A stretch of 64,000 nt of DNA from Streptococcus porcinus (GCF_901542335.1 NZ_LR594036.1:1984001-2048000); one strand, 5' to 3'; numbered from the stretch's first letter, positions 47,916-58,197 are shown. Translations and numbers: made by a program. Notes: a model not told the origin generated them from the letters alone.

Positions 47916-49007
47916 TTATAGCAAAGCTTTAAATTGAATATTAGAATCTTCTAAGAAGCAATCATCAAAGCCTCTTGGATGATGGTACTCGATTTTATCT
48001 TTGTCTAATGGATAAGTATATTTTCCACCAACTTCCCATATGAAAGGATGGAAATTGTATTGTAATCTTTCCTTCCGCATTTTCCAAAGTTCCAAAATTT
48101 CATCTGTTGAAGCCATGAAGTTGGACCAAATGTCATAGTGGACTGGGATGATAACTTTGGCACGGAGATTTTCTGCCATTCTTAACAAGTCCACAGAAGT
48201 CATCTTATCCTGAATACCAAGTGGGTTTTCACCATAATTATTGAGAGCGACATCAATTGAGAAATCACGGCCATGTTTGGCAAAATAATTTGAGAAGTGT
48301 GAATCTGCTCCATGATAAATAGTTCCACCTGGTGTTTCAAAAACGTAGTTTACAGCTTTACGAGCCATCTCTTCATCTGTTACAGCCAAGCCAGCTAATT
48401 CACCGTCTTGAGCATCTGCACCTTCAACAGGTAAGGTAACTAGACAGGTACGGTCAAAAGATTCTACAGCAGTAACTTTCATATCTTTAATTGTAATGCT
48501 ATCACCTGGTTTTACAATAATAATTCGTTCCTCAGGAACACCCCATTTTTTCCAAATTTCGCCACATTCATACGGACCAACCAATTTCACATGAGCTAAT
48601 TTTGGATTATTAATAACTGCTGCAGCTGTATTAATATCAATATGATCACTATGGAAGTGGGAAACAAAGTAATAGTCTAGTTCATTAATAGCAAAAGGAT
48701 CAATAACCATAGGCTGAACCCGCAAATTAGGTTGTAATTTGCGAACACCAGCCATATTAGCCATCTGATGCCCGCGAACCATATCTTTGACCTTTTTAGT
48801 TGACTTCCCTCTATTTGACCAGAGATCCATCACGATGTTAGCTCCAGCTGGCGTTTTAATCCAAATACCACAATTCCCTAGCCACCACATAGAGACATTG
48901 TTTTCAGGAACTACTTCTTCTTCAATTTCTTCATTCAACCATGTTCCCCATTCTGGAAATGTGCTTAAAATCCACGATTCACGAGTAATGTCTTGTACTT
49001 TTGCCAT
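47916..49007 (-). CDS. ulaG: L-ascorbate-6-phosphate lactonase
   Basis: Opens the lactone of ascorbate-6-P to 3-keto-L-gulonate-6-P, the first cytosolic step. 363-residue metallo-beta-lactamase fold protein with SHFHSDHIDI (metal site), HGADSHFSNYF and IPVHYDIWSNFM, and the UlaG-specific start ITRESWILSTFPEWGTWLNEEIEEE. It follows ulaR but is separated from ulaFEDCBA by the accessory island. GGAGGAAAG precedes the ATG. Confidence 0.95.
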   Translation of the reverse strand: MAKVQDITRESWILSTFPEWGTWLNEEIEEEVVPENNVSMWWLGNCGIWIKTPAGANIVMDLWSNRGKSTKKVKDMVRGHQMANMAGVRKLQPNLRVQPMVIDPFAINELDYYFVSHFHSDHIDINTAAAVINNPKLAHVKLVGPYECGEIWKKWGVPEERIIIVKPGDSITIKDMKVTAVESFDRTCLVTLPVEGADAQDGELAGLAVTDEEMARKAVNYVFETPGGTIYHGADSHFSNYFAKHGRDFSIDVALNNYGENPLGIQDKMTSVDLLRMAENLRAKVIIPVHYDIWSNFMASTDEILELWKMRKERLQYNFHPFIWEVGGKYTYPLDKDKIEYHHPRGFDDCFLEDSNIQFKALL

Positions 49008-49180
49008 TAATGCTTTCCTCCGATAATAATGATTTATGTACTTTAAGTATATTACTCTCTCGAAAACTAAAAAAGACCAAGTCTCACACAGCTATGTGTT
49101 CAAAAATGGACGCTTTAAAAGGTGACGAAACTAAAAAATCCCCAACAGTCATTCCGTCCTTGGGAAGCGTCGAGGTATGT

Positions 49181-50848
49181 CTAACTATTCTTAAAGTCTT
49201 GAAGTAGCTCGCGATGAATAAGAGCTTCTATTTCCATTTTCAAGCCATAGTTTTCGGATTCATCAGCAACATATTGACTGATGCATTTTGCTAATTGGTC
49301 CGTAAAACGTGACTCTTTATTAATATTTTGCCGCTTAGCGAGACGAATTAATGATAAGATATGATCATCATTCAATATGGGGTCAACAGTGATAGTAGTA
49401 AATGGACTATCCAAATCTCGATTTGTCGTAATAACAACATCAACATCTAAAAGATCTTTAACACTTTCAAACTGTTCTGTAGTAAAAACTGCTAGGATGT
49501 GCTCACTTTTTAAGTATTGACTACATTGCTGAAGTACAATTTTTTGAATAGCAATGCCATCGTCAGAAACGATAATAAATCGCGTTTCTTCCACTTTATC
49601 AAGACTATTTCTAAGCTCCCCACCTAAATGAATAGTTAAAAATGCAAGATCATCATCTGATAAGTGAATTGCCCAGGCCTCTTCTAAAATAGTCGCACAA
49701 GAAACTGTTTCCTGATATAAAGTTTGGTACCGCTTTTGAATGTGCTCAGTTAGAGGATTAACTGATGAAATCCCATATTTCTTACGGTAAATTAGAGCCT
49801 TACAGTGTTGGGTTAGTTGTTTAATCAATTCCTGCTTATGAGTGAACTGCAAATCAAACCGATCTTCAAGAGCCTTAATAAAATGGCTAAGCGTCGTCCG
49901 CATATCATCATAATCTGGACTTTCTACATGACTATCTTTATCCTTTCGAAAAGATAGCATTAACATAGCTACTAAGCCAACTTCAATATCATCTAAATGT
50001 AATTTAAAACGTTTATACAGCTCTTTTGCTAAGTCCTTGGCAATATAATATTCTTTACGCTTCCAAATCAGATTAAAATCTTTTTTTAAGGTTTCAATAA
50101 CCTGATAATCGCAGCGCATATTACGATAACTTAATAAGATAAAGGGTAGAATTTGAATCATAAAATGACTATCTTGGCTGTTAATACGCTTCCCTAGCTG
50201 AACTTGTGAATCAGAGAGGTAGTCATCCAGAACGCGAGTAAACTCACTTGAAAAATAAGTTGTCTTTGCTAAATGTTCTTCTAATTTATGATTAAAGAAA
50301 TCAAGGAAGGTTTGATTGCCTCCGTGGTATATATCATCTAACATCTTGTAGAGAAATTGAATATATGATAAAGGATAACATTCAAAGTAATAACCCATTG
50401 ACTTTGTCGAATGCAGTTGAATGGAGTACTCGTAAGCTGCCAAGGCCTCACGCAATTCATTTAGATCGTTCAAAATCGTATTACGAGACACATCATTGAT
50501 CTGCATTAACTTCTCAATCGTGACACGTTGTGTCGAAATCGCGATAAAGATAGCAGATAATTTCATGCGCTCATCGCTTTTCATAACATAGTTATAATCC
50601 GTCACATCTTTCAGTAAATACCGACAAGCTTCTTTTTGTTTCTGGTCTAAGAGAATTCCAATACGTGGCAAAGAAATAATCTGACTAACCACCTCAGGCA
50701 AAGCCTCATTAATTTTTTCTAAGTGGTAATAGACCTTTCGCCGTGATTGTCCTAATGCTTTTGAAATGGCCATTACCGTCTGAGGCTTATCAAGTTTAAT
50801 CAAATAAGATAACAAATCGTAGCTTTTTTTATCTAGCAAGAGCACCAT
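49181..50848 (-). CDS. Ascorbate regulon transcriptional regulator (BglG/Mga-type, PRD)
   Basis: 555 residues. N-terminal helix-turn-helix (TVMAISKALGQSRRKVYYHL), a second Mga-type HTH (KLMQINDVSRNTILNDLNEL), two PRD-type regions (~170-400) and a C-terminal EIIB-like segment (RFIIVSDDGIAIQKIVLQQC). It is next to ulaG and should sense ascorbate through PTS phosphorylation of its PRDs. The order ulaABCDEF-regulator-ulaG is known from other streptococci; here other genes are inserted. GGGGAAG before the ATG. UlaR-equivalent, not homologous to E. coli UlaR. Confidence 0.85.
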   Translation of the reverse strand: MVLLLDKKSYDLLSYLIKLDKPQTVMAISKALGQSRRKVYYHLEKINEALPEVVSQIISLPRIGILLDQKQKEACRYLLKDVTDYNYVMKSDERMKLSAIFIAISTQRVTIEKLMQINDVSRNTILNDLNELREALAAYEYSIQLHSTKSMGYYFECYPLSYIQFLYKMLDDIYHGGNQTFLDFFNHKLEEHLAKTTYFSSEFTRVLDDYLSDSQVQLGKRINSQDSHFMIQILPFILLSYRNMRCDYQVIETLKKDFNLIWKRKEYYIAKDLAKELYKRFKLHLDDIEVGLVAMLMLSFRKDKDSHVESPDYDDMRTTLSHFIKALEDRFDLQFTHKQELIKQLTQHCKALIYRKKYGISSVNPLTEHIQKRYQTLYQETVSCATILEEAWAIHLSDDDLAFLTIHLGGELRNSLDKVEETRFIIVSDDGIAIQKIVLQQCSQYLKSEHILAVFTTEQFESVKDLLDVDVVITTNRDLDSPFTTITVDPILNDDHILSLIRLAKRQNINKESRFTDQLAKCISQYVADESENYGLKMEIEALIHRELLQDFKNS

Positions 50849-50917
50849 TTCAATCTTCCCCTTAAAATCTATCTTTGCCTATTTTATCATTATTTCAGCG
50901 ACATTGCATCTCTTTTT

Positions 50918-51676
50918 TTAAAAGCTCTCTCGCTTAAGCTGGCTTAATTTTTGGGCATCAGCTAGTAATTGGTCGTTTGTTGTTGTATATTCTAGTGCTA
51001 GATATCTTGCTTTGGGAAATTGTAAGATGATAGTCGTTATATCAATCTCCCCTTCAAATAAAGAGGGACTATTTTCTAAACCAAACAATGATTTCTGATA
51101 GTTTTTACAGTGAAGATAAGTGGTGAAATCACACATCTTTAAAGTTGCTTGGGAAAGGGATTCCCCAAGAAAGGCCCAGTTTGCTGTATCAAAAACGAAA
51201 CCTATAGGTAAACCAGCTTGATGCACTAATGACATAAAATGGGAGCAATTAGAGAGGCTTCCTCCTCTAGTATCCTGATTATTTTCTACCAAAATTCTCA
51301 TATCACTTGATAGCAGTTCTTTTAAAGCTTGTAGAGTTGCTAACGTTAGATTAGTCGCATCACCAATATTCAACTTTAAAAAAGGGGCCCCAAGCATTCT
51401 TGCTTCTTGTATTAAGTCATTTAAATTAGGGTTAATCTTATTATTGACTAGTAGATTTTCATTAATGCTATAAAATAGTGCTAAATCTAATTCCTTTGCT
51501 TTTTCTTTTAAAGCTTCTAACTCTTGGGGAATGCTTTTTAAAAACTCCCGACGTACCTCAAACCTTTTAAATCCCATTTCGAAAACTTGGTCTAAGAGGT
51601 TTTCTTGTAAAAGCCCCGCTTCTAACTGGGCTTTAAATGCAATACTATTAATAATAAGATTTTCTTTTTCAAACAT
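50918..51676 (-). CDS. Sugar phosphate isomerase/epimerase-like protein (TIM barrel)
   Basis: 252 residues of the xylose isomerase-like/AP endonuclease 2 superfamily: VEVR-type first strand (FKRFEVRREFLKSI), a metal Glu in ILVENNQDTRGG, FVFDTANWAFLGE with the conserved Asp/His neighbourhood, HCKNYQ, and ALEYTTTNDQLLA. It should isomerise or epimerise a keto-sugar or its phosphate. Last gene of the accessory sugar island, 21 bases after the broken kinase. Substrate not known. Confidence 0.8.
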   Translation of the reverse strand: MFEKENLIINSIAFKAQLEAGLLQENLLDQVFEMGFKRFEVRREFLKSIPQELEALKEKAKELDLALFYSINENLLVNNKINPNLNDLIQEARMLGAPFLKLNIGDATNLTLATLQALKELLSSDMRILVENNQDTRGGSLSNCSHFMSLVHQAGLPIGFVFDTANWAFLGESLSQATLKMCDFTTYLHCKNYQKSLFGLENSPSLFEGEIDITTIILQFPKARYLALEYTTTNDQLLADAQKLSQLKRESF

Positions 51677-51697
51677 TTACTTTTCTTTCTATTCTTT

Positions 51698-53217
51698 TTA
51701 CGATAGTTTCGACAAGTCAGCTAACGATTGCCAAGCAGGAGCCATAGCCTTTAATAATTGCTGATAGATGTCATATTTTCGCTGATAATAATGGCTTTGT
51801 TCCGAAGTCGGCTGATAAGAATATTTGACAAATACCATTTCTGCTACAGCTTGCTCCAAAGAAATATTATCCAAGGTCGACCTAGCAATCAGAGCGCCTC
51901 CTAAACCACCTACCTCACTAGCTTCTACTGTCTCAATTGGTAGGTTTAGAATATCTGCAAAAATTTGAACCCATGCCTTTGAATGCGTTGCTCCACCAGT
52001 CATTCTAATAACCTTAGGGGCCGATCCTTTAGCTGAGATAAGTTGTTCAATGTGTTGTTTATGAGCAAAAGCAATTCCTTCATAAACTGAACGTAACATG
52101 TGTGACTTAGTTGTTCGTGTACTTAAACCAAGAAAACATGACTTGGCATCTGTGGAGACATTGCTACCATATAAAAAAGGGAGAAAAATAATATCACTAT
52201 AGGTTGCGTCCGTGTTTTCCAAAAATATTTCGAGAGTCTCATAGATAGATTCAGCCCCATTTTCTTCGATGTTTTTCATTTCTTCTGACATGAGCATCTT
52301 TAAAATAATATCTAAATTACCAGCAGAAGTTGGACTACTAGCTTCAACTAAAAAATCACGGTTTGGAAAATATGAATTCATTTGACCACTACTTTGACTA
52401 GCCGCTTGCTTGGAAAAGCATTGATATTCCAAGTTCCAGAAATCAAACTGAACGTGTCTTCTTCTAAAACACCCGAACCAATCGCGCATGCATCAATATC
52501 AAATAAGCCTCCTAAGACTGGAGTTCCTTCTATTAATCCTGTTAAATTGGCAACCTCTTTTGTTACTTCGCCTACGATATCCTTACAGTCCACTAATTCT
52601 GGCAGAGCTTGGAATATCTCATCAATACCAAAAAAACTCAGGATAGCTTGGTCATAAGTTCCCGTTTGAAAATTTATCCAGTGATTACCTGAAGCATCGC
52701 CATATTCTTGATTAACTTTACCCGTTAACTTAAAACGAATAAAATCCTTTGCCGACATAACCCAGCCAATCTGATCATAAATCGTAGGTTCATACTCTTT
52801 CAGCCATCTTAATAAAACCGGACTTTGAACACCTACAACATGTTGTTTTGTCATCCCCCAAAGCTCATTAATATTAGCTTCAAAATTAGCTGCTAAATCT
52901 TTGGCGCGCTCATCCGTTGATAAAATTCCGTGGCAAAAAGTCGCCTTGTCTTTATTTAACAAGTAAAGTCCTTTACCATGACCAATAGGCACTACTGCTG
53001 CAATGTCTGAGCTCTTAATAGCTGCTTTTGTAATAACTTTTTTGATTGAATCACAGATGGCCTGCCACATGGTTTCCAAATCAATTTCGCGAAATCCAGG
53101 TTTATTTTCTATTCTTAAAGTTGGAAAAGAAGACACCAGAATCTCTCTTCCCTTATTATCAAATAAAATTGCCTTTGTGCTGGTTCCACCATAATCAATA
53201 CTCAAAAAATAGCGCAT
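51698..53217 (-). pseudogene. FGGY-family carbohydrate kinase, frameshifted
   Basis: N-terminal half (53217 to about 52412): SIDYGGTSTKAILFD phosphate-1 motif, GHGKGLYLLN, LSTDERA, GGLFDIDACAIGSG. C-terminal half (about 52412 to 51698, other frame): GLSTRTTKSHMLRSVYEG, MTGGATHSKAWVQIFAD and GGLGGALIA adenosine motif. The halves join at ...NAFPxKQAASQ by assuming one lost A in CCAAGC (52408-52413), giving about 507 residues, normal for FGGY. Either a pseudogene or a sequencing slip; the rest is unmutated. AAGGATAAG precedes the ATG at 53217. Confidence 0.85.
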
Positions 53218-53405
53218 CGCTTATCCTTTCTTATAAAAATGAGTAAGCCCCTAAACTATCAACTGACTCTCCCTAATGATTACTTACTTAGATATTCTAT
53301 TCATCAATAGTTGAGAACTAATACCAAAACACCTCTAATGTTCATAGGATTCCCAATGACAAAATGAGTTTGAAACACTTTATTGTTCCAAACTCCTAAT
53401 ATCTC

Positions 53406-54395
53406 TTAATACAGACCTAGGTCTTTTGTGACAGGATCTATAGCTTGCTGGTTAGCTTCAATAGCAGACCGCTTGAAGTAAACCCGTTCTGCATTATTAT
53501 AGAGAACATCTTCCAATTCTTCTTGTGAAAAAATATCAACCTCTTCTAACCAAGTTGCCAGTTCTTCATAGGTGTTAAATGTCGCTGACCAAGGAGAATC
53601 TGTTCCCCAAATAATACGCTTTGCCCCCAGAACCTCTTTAGCAATACGGACATTTTGCTCAGATTTAGGAAAAGGAAATTGGTCCGGACTATCAATATCT
53701 TGAATAGCTGAAATATCAGTATAGACATTATCTAAGTCCTTCCACATGCTAAGTTCTGCACGCAGACGATTTGGTGTGTCGGCATGAGGGAATGACAAGT
53801 GACAAACGACAAAATCAAGGCCTGAATATAGGCGAGCCAGATTAGCAATGGCATCAGGTTGGTGGCTGATTTGATCCCAATTGCCATAATCAACAGTCAC
53901 CACAAAACCAGGATAATTTAGGAGATAAGTTAAAATGCGACTAACATGAGGATCTGTATCTAAACGAAATGGTGTTTTTTGTCCACGGTAACCGTGAATA
54001 CCTCCACCTTGGCTGATTTCAAATTTAATGGCACGAAAACCCAGTGTTTCAACGTGACGTTGAACAATCTGCATAGCATTTTCAGCAAAAGGATCTACAG
54101 AAAAAGCTCCTGTAAAGCGTTCCGGATATTTTTTAATAGCAAGGTGGGTATAATAATTTTGGTAACCATTGAGATGTCCTTGTAAGATGACTGCTTTCTC
54201 AACATCATTAGCATCCATAAATTTCAAGAAAGCTTCTGCTGTGAACGATTGATCACCGTAGCCATTTGGAATTAATTTAATCAGATCTCCATCATCCCAA
54301 ATAGCATAGCCATCGCCGATAGCATTTAGACGTCCTTTGCCATTAAAACCAGCAATAGTATTAACAATATGTGCATGTCCATCAATTTTTTTCAT
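53406..54395 (-). CDS. Amidohydrolase family protein (AMDHD2/ACMSD-like TIM barrel)
   Basis: 329 residues beginning MKKIDGHAHIVNT, the HxH metal site of amidohydrolase-2 proteins, with FRAIKFEISQGGGIHGYRG, VVCHLSFPHADTPNR and IIWGTDSPWSATF (metal Asp). The family hydrolyses lactones or decarboxylates; with a PTS and dehydrogenase nearby, lactonase on an acid sugar is a fair guess. GGAGGAAG before ATG 54395, 20 bases after the EIIC frame. Confidence 0.85.
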   Translation of the reverse strand: MKKIDGHAHIVNTIAGFNGKGRLNAIGDGYAIWDDGDLIKLIPNGYGDQSFTAEAFLKFMDANDVEKAVILQGHLNGYQNYYTHLAIKKYPERFTGAFSVDPFAENAMQIVQRHVETLGFRAIKFEISQGGGIHGYRGQKTPFRLDTDPHVSRILTYLLNYPGFVVTVDYGNWDQISHQPDAIANLARLYSGLDFVVCHLSFPHADTPNRLRAELSMWKDLDNVYTDISAIQDIDSPDQFPFPKSEQNVRIAKEVLGAKRIIWGTDSPWSATFNTYEELATWLEEVDIFSQEELEDVLYNNAERVYFKRSAIEANQQAIDPVTKDLGLY

Positions 54396-54415
54396 TTATA
54401 CTTCCTCCATTACAA

Positions 54416-55867
54416 CTAGTCTTCTGCGATAAAGATTTTTTCATTAGAGCCTTCAAATCCACTGTTTTTATCTGACATTACTTTTAGATAACGATAGATA
54501 GCTTCTCTTCTTGTTCGTAAGAGAACTAAGAAAGCTAAGTAAACGACAATTGTTAATCCTATATAAATTGGATTACCAGAAATCCAAGCAAACAGAACTA
54601 CTGCTGTTAACGGGTGAGCAAGAAGATTAAAACTCATAATCAAAGTAACTCCCGCAGGAAGAGCAGTTCCAAATTGTTTAACGGCATCGGTATAAATCGG
54701 ACCAAGTGCACTAGCAGCGTAGAGACCTAGGCTAAACCATATAACCCCATTTAGAATAGCTTTTAAAATATTCCCTCTAGTAACTGCTATCATAGCCTCT
54801 ATCATAAAAGGAATAGCAATTAAGTCAACTACTGGTAACGCCTTATTCCCCGGTAATATAAGAGAGATGACGACCATAATTGGCACCAATACCAAACCAG
54901 CAATGATGGTCGCCGGTTCACCAAAACCTACTCCATCATCAACGGCAATAAACCAACGTTTTTTATCAGAAAGACTTGAACTTTCTTCATTTTCTTTCTT
55001 CTTGTTACGCTCAACAGCTTCAGCAAGGGGAGCAAAAGCTTGAGCAAATACTCCTGTAATTAATGGGAAAATGGTCATAACTGCAGCCAAAGCCACGGCA
55101 AAGGAGAAGATTCCTCCCCAAGTTTCTATAGAGGTAAGTTTTTTAATACTGCCTAAAATACTAATGATTAAGCCTAAGATAAATCCTAGAGTCATTGGCT
55201 AACCAAAGATACCAAGTTTTGTTTTCAAAGATTCTGGATTTAATTTTACCTTATTAATGCCTAATAAATTCCATAAGGGATCAAGTATTAAAGCCGGAAT
55301 AAGGGTTTCAATATTGTGAATAGAATTAATCGTAGCGTTTTTAACCCCGTAATACTCTGACCAACGGTCTGCTAAAACTTCTGACATCACTAACGAATAA
55401 AGTAGAACAAAAACCATGAAAGCAAAAGAAAGGACAAAATTTCCTGTCGCTACGTAGGCCATTGTCCCCCAAATCATGTAACCAAAATTATTCCATAAAT
55501 TTGAAGGTACAAATACTCGGGTAATACCTGTCAAGAATAAAACAAGCTCAATCAAAAGGCCAAAGACAAAGAAAGACAAACCAATCTCTGAAGAGAAGGC
55601 AGTCAAAGATCCAGCCTGCCAGCCAATATCAACAATAGGAAGGTTAAGTCCAGTTGTTTCAACCATTTGCTGGATATATTTAGTTACCATTGGAGCAAAA
55701 GCTGAAATTATCCAACCAAATCCCGTTAAACCAACTCCTGCACGCAGAGCACAGAAGAAAGCTCGCTTAGGATTAACTTTTAGAAAAAGACTAACAATAA
55801 AAATCATTGCAGGTACAACCGTTGCTGCACCAAAGACTTCGAAAAATTTGTGTAGAGCTTCTAACAT
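54416..55867 (-). pseudogene. Galactitol-type PTS EIIC, interrupted by an in-frame amber codon
   Basis: One frame from ATG 55867 (AAAGGTGA upstream) to 54416 with a single TAG at 55199-55201. Around it the text is ...KLGIFG*PMTLGFILG; the family usually has FGEPMxLG, so GAG has become TAG. Read through, the 483-residue protein has about ten membrane segments with FGMIWG-like and VDDGVGFGEPATI stretches of GatC/SgcC. Two shorter pieces would be made if not suppressed. No EIIA or EIIB of this type lies in the island. Confidence 0.85.
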
Positions 55868-55952
55868 AGAGTCACCTTTTTATTTTTTATTAAGCGCTTA
55901 CATTTCCTTTAGAAATGAACGCCATTTCTAAACCTGTAAGGCCTGAACTATT

Positions 55953-56909
55953 TTATGCGTTGACAACATTGACAGCTTTTCCATCAAAAAAAGATAGGAT
56001 ATTCGCAGCGGCCTCTTCAGCTAGGGTAATGCGGCCTTCAATCGTTCCTGTTCCAGCATGCGGGCTCATGATAACATTGTCAAGCTGACGCAGTTCTTCA
56101 GATACCTCTGGTTCAAATTCAAAAACATCGAGACCTGCACCCGCAATTTGACCTTCTTTAAGTGCCCAAATCAAATCTTCCTCAGCAACAATCGGACCAC
56201 GAGCAGCATTAATTAAATAACTACGATTCTTCATTTGCCTGTAAACATTTTTATCAAACTTATGCTGAGTTGATGGTAATAATGGCGCATGAATTGTGAT
56301 CACATCAGCTTCGCTAACAAGCTGATCAAACCCTAGATAAGTAACCCCCAACTCTTTTTCACGTTCTACTGGCAAACGATAGACATCATTATAAACAATA
56401 TTCATACCTAGAGCCTTTGCAAATTGTGCCACTGTTGATCCGATGCGCCCCATGCCATAAATCCCCAAAGTTGCACCATTGAGAGTCATCCCCTGGTAGC
56501 GACGTTCACTTGGATCAATCCATTTTCCTTCTCTCACAACTTTATCGTAAAAAGCTAAACGCTTAGTTGCTGCCATCATTAAAGTAATGGTCATTTCAGC
56601 AGTTGGCAGGCGTACTGCTTGAGGGGAATTGGAAACTGTAATTCCTTTTTCTTTTGCATAAGCAATATCCACATGGTCAAAGCCAACAGCATTTAAAGAA
56701 ATAATCTGTAAGTTTTTTCCTGCGTCAATCATCTCTTTATCAGCTTGTTGCCCCATCAATAGCCAAGCATCGTAATCTTTCAGGTGCTCAAGCACATACT
56801 CCCTTGAAAACGGCGTGCCTTTTGAATAGGTTACCTCAAACTGATCCATGAGCTTTGTTAGTCCTTCTTGAGGGACTATCCCTGTAACAAGCACTTTCTT
56901 TTTCGTCAT
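55953..56909 (-). CDS. D-isomer specific 2-hydroxyacid dehydrogenase
   Basis: 318 residues, NAD(P)-dependent: LGIYGMGRIGSTVAQFA (GxGxxG), catalytic Arg in NAARGPIVAEEDLIWAL, Glu in GLDVFEFEPEVSEEL and His in MSPHAGTGTIEGR. Similar to glyoxylate/hydroxypyruvate or gluconate 2-keto reductases. Substrate unknown; in this island likely a keto-acid intermediate. GGAGGATTT before the ATG. Confidence 0.9.
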   Translation of the reverse strand: MTKKKVLVTGIVPQEGLTKLMDQFEVTYSKGTPFSREYVLEHLKDYDAWLLMGQQADKEMIDAGKNLQIISLNAVGFDHVDIAYAKEKGITVSNSPQAVRLPTAEMTITLMMAATKRLAFYDKVVREGKWIDPSERRYQGMTLNGATLGIYGMGRIGSTVAQFAKALGMNIVYNDVYRLPVEREKELGVTYLGFDQLVSEADVITIHAPLLPSTQHKFDKNVYRQMKNRSYLINAARGPIVAEEDLIWALKEGQIAGAGLDVFEFEPEVSEELRQLDNVIMSPHAGTGTIEGRITLAEEAAANILSFFDGKAVNVVNA

Positions 56910-56947
56910 AAAATCCTCCTTAATATCTATAATATATGGTTACAACC

Positions 56948-57967
56948 TTAAAAACATAATTCATAAAGGGCCACCTGATGGCTACCATTATTAGCAGAAA
57001 ACAGATAAGACTTCTCATCTTTATCAAAAGCTAAGCAATTACTTGATGCAACCCCAGCTTCCACTAAACATGATTTAAAGTGACCGTCTAGGTAATTAAA
57101 AACACGAAGCTCTGCTTCTTCTGAGCGCCAGCCAAAAACAAAAGAAGCAATACCCGATATGGTTCCACTCCAAATTGCGTGACCAAATGGAGTTAGATTT
57201 GGGTAATGGTATAATTCGTGATTGAAGTCCTCCGAGAGTACTCTCAAATGATCACCATGAAAACCTTGAATCACTACATTCTCGATATGACCGTCATTGT
57301 CAATATCTCCTTGTACAATGTCACTGGTTTCCTGACCATATAAAATATCTAAACGCCAATCACCAGTATCTGAAAAATCTGGATAAGTCAGCTTAACAAC
57401 CCCTTCTACAGCCGTAATCAAAGAATAACCTTCTGAGTGCGCTCTATAGTAACCATGATTCTTTAACAGACACAAAGGTAATTCTTTAAGTTGCTCTAGA
57501 GTTAATGACTTACTATCAAACTTACCCACAAAAAGTCGCCCCTTATCCGACCAATCCTCGACAAAAGCTTTCGAATTAGCAATAGTTGCACCAATAAATA
57601 GCAGTTCTCCTCTCTGATTTTCAACTAAATCAAATCTGTGAAGATAAGGAAAATCTGCAATCTTTTGGATATCCCAAGTGCTTCCATTAAAAAAACCATA
57701 GACAATTTGACATTCCTTAGCATTAAAACCTGGGTAAAACTTCTGTGTCGCCAAAAAATTCATTGTTCCAGGAACTTGTACAATAGACATCGTTCCACCG
57801 ATATCCTGCCACACTACTTGCTTATCAAGGCCTCGATTTAGATCATAAGCAAAACAAGCAGCATCAACTTCCGAAGCAACTAACAGAAAATCAGCAGTTC
57901 CTTTCTGAAGTCGGCAAACAGCATAAGCAGCTGGTAAATCATCTGTTAATAATTTTTTAACCTGCAT
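56948..57967 (-). CDS. Unknown protein with FG-GAP/VCBS-like beta-propeller, no signal peptide
   Basis: 339 residues. I do not recognise a named family. It has no N-terminal signal or membrane span, repeated beta-rich blocks (GTMNFLATQKFYPGF, GELLFIGATIANSK, GISLITAV-like GYSLITAVEG, AELRVFNYLDGHF), and a calcium-loop like GDIDNDGHIENVVIQG with Asp/Asn spacing of FG-GAP repeats. First gene behind the island promoter and operators, so it belongs to the sugar pathway. A cytosolic propeller could be a lactonase, an epimerase or a sugar sensor. GGAGGTTTC before ATG 57967. Confidence 0.8.
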   Translation of the reverse strand: MQVKKLLTDDLPAAYAVCRLQKGTADFLLVASEVDAACFAYDLNRGLDKQVVWQDIGGTMSIVQVPGTMNFLATQKFYPGFNAKECQIVYGFFNGSTWDIQKIADFPYLHRFDLVENQRGELLFIGATIANSKAFVEDWSDKGRLFVGKFDSKSLTLEQLKELPLCLLKNHGYYRAHSEGYSLITAVEGVVKLTYPDFSDTGDWRLDILYGQETSDIVQGDIDNDGHIENVVIQGFHGDHLRVLSEDFNHELYHYPNLTPFGHAIWSGTISGIASFVFGWRSEEAELRVFNYLDGHFKSCLVEAGVASSNCLAFDKDEKSYLFSANNGSHQVALYELCF

Positions 57968-57998
57968 GAAACCTCCTTAGCAAGCACAACATTTGTGA

Positions 57999-58147
57999 GT
58001 TAAACGATTAACCAAATTCATAAAAAAATAGAAGCGAAGACCTGAACTGCAACGGTTACACACAAAATCTTTTTCTTTTGTGTTAAACGGTTAACCAAAG
58101 ACACCCCTATTATAACACTAGACAAACAATAAAGCAAGCGTTTACAA
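57999..58147 (-). promoter_or_regulatory. Island promoter with cre and two LacI-type operators
   Basis: Minus strand TTGCTT (58132-58137), 17-base spacer, TATAAT (58109-58114). TTGTAAACGCTTGCT (58133-58147) fits cre fully and covers the -35. Downstream lie operators GTTAAACGGTTAACCA (58082-58097, around the start site) and GTTAAACGATTAACCA (57999-58014), pseudopalindromes with the central CG of LacI-family sites. Dual control by CcpA and the adjacent LacI regulator. Confidence 0.8.
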
Positions 58148-58160
58148 GATTTTTTTAAAA

Positions 58161-58190
58161 TTTAGTGAGTTCAGAAAACCTGGACTCACT
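58161..58190 (-). terminator. Hairpin after the LacI regulator gene
   Basis: AGTGAGT / ACTCACT arms with a 12-13 base loop, then TTTT and AT-rich sequence on the minus strand. Weak T-run. Confidence 0.45.
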
Positions 58191-58197
58191 ATCATTT

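Noticed and set aside
52378..52490. Programmed frameshift in the FGGY kinase
   Set aside because: No slippery heptamer or stimulating structure seen, and this family is not known to use frameshifting; a base deletion explains it.
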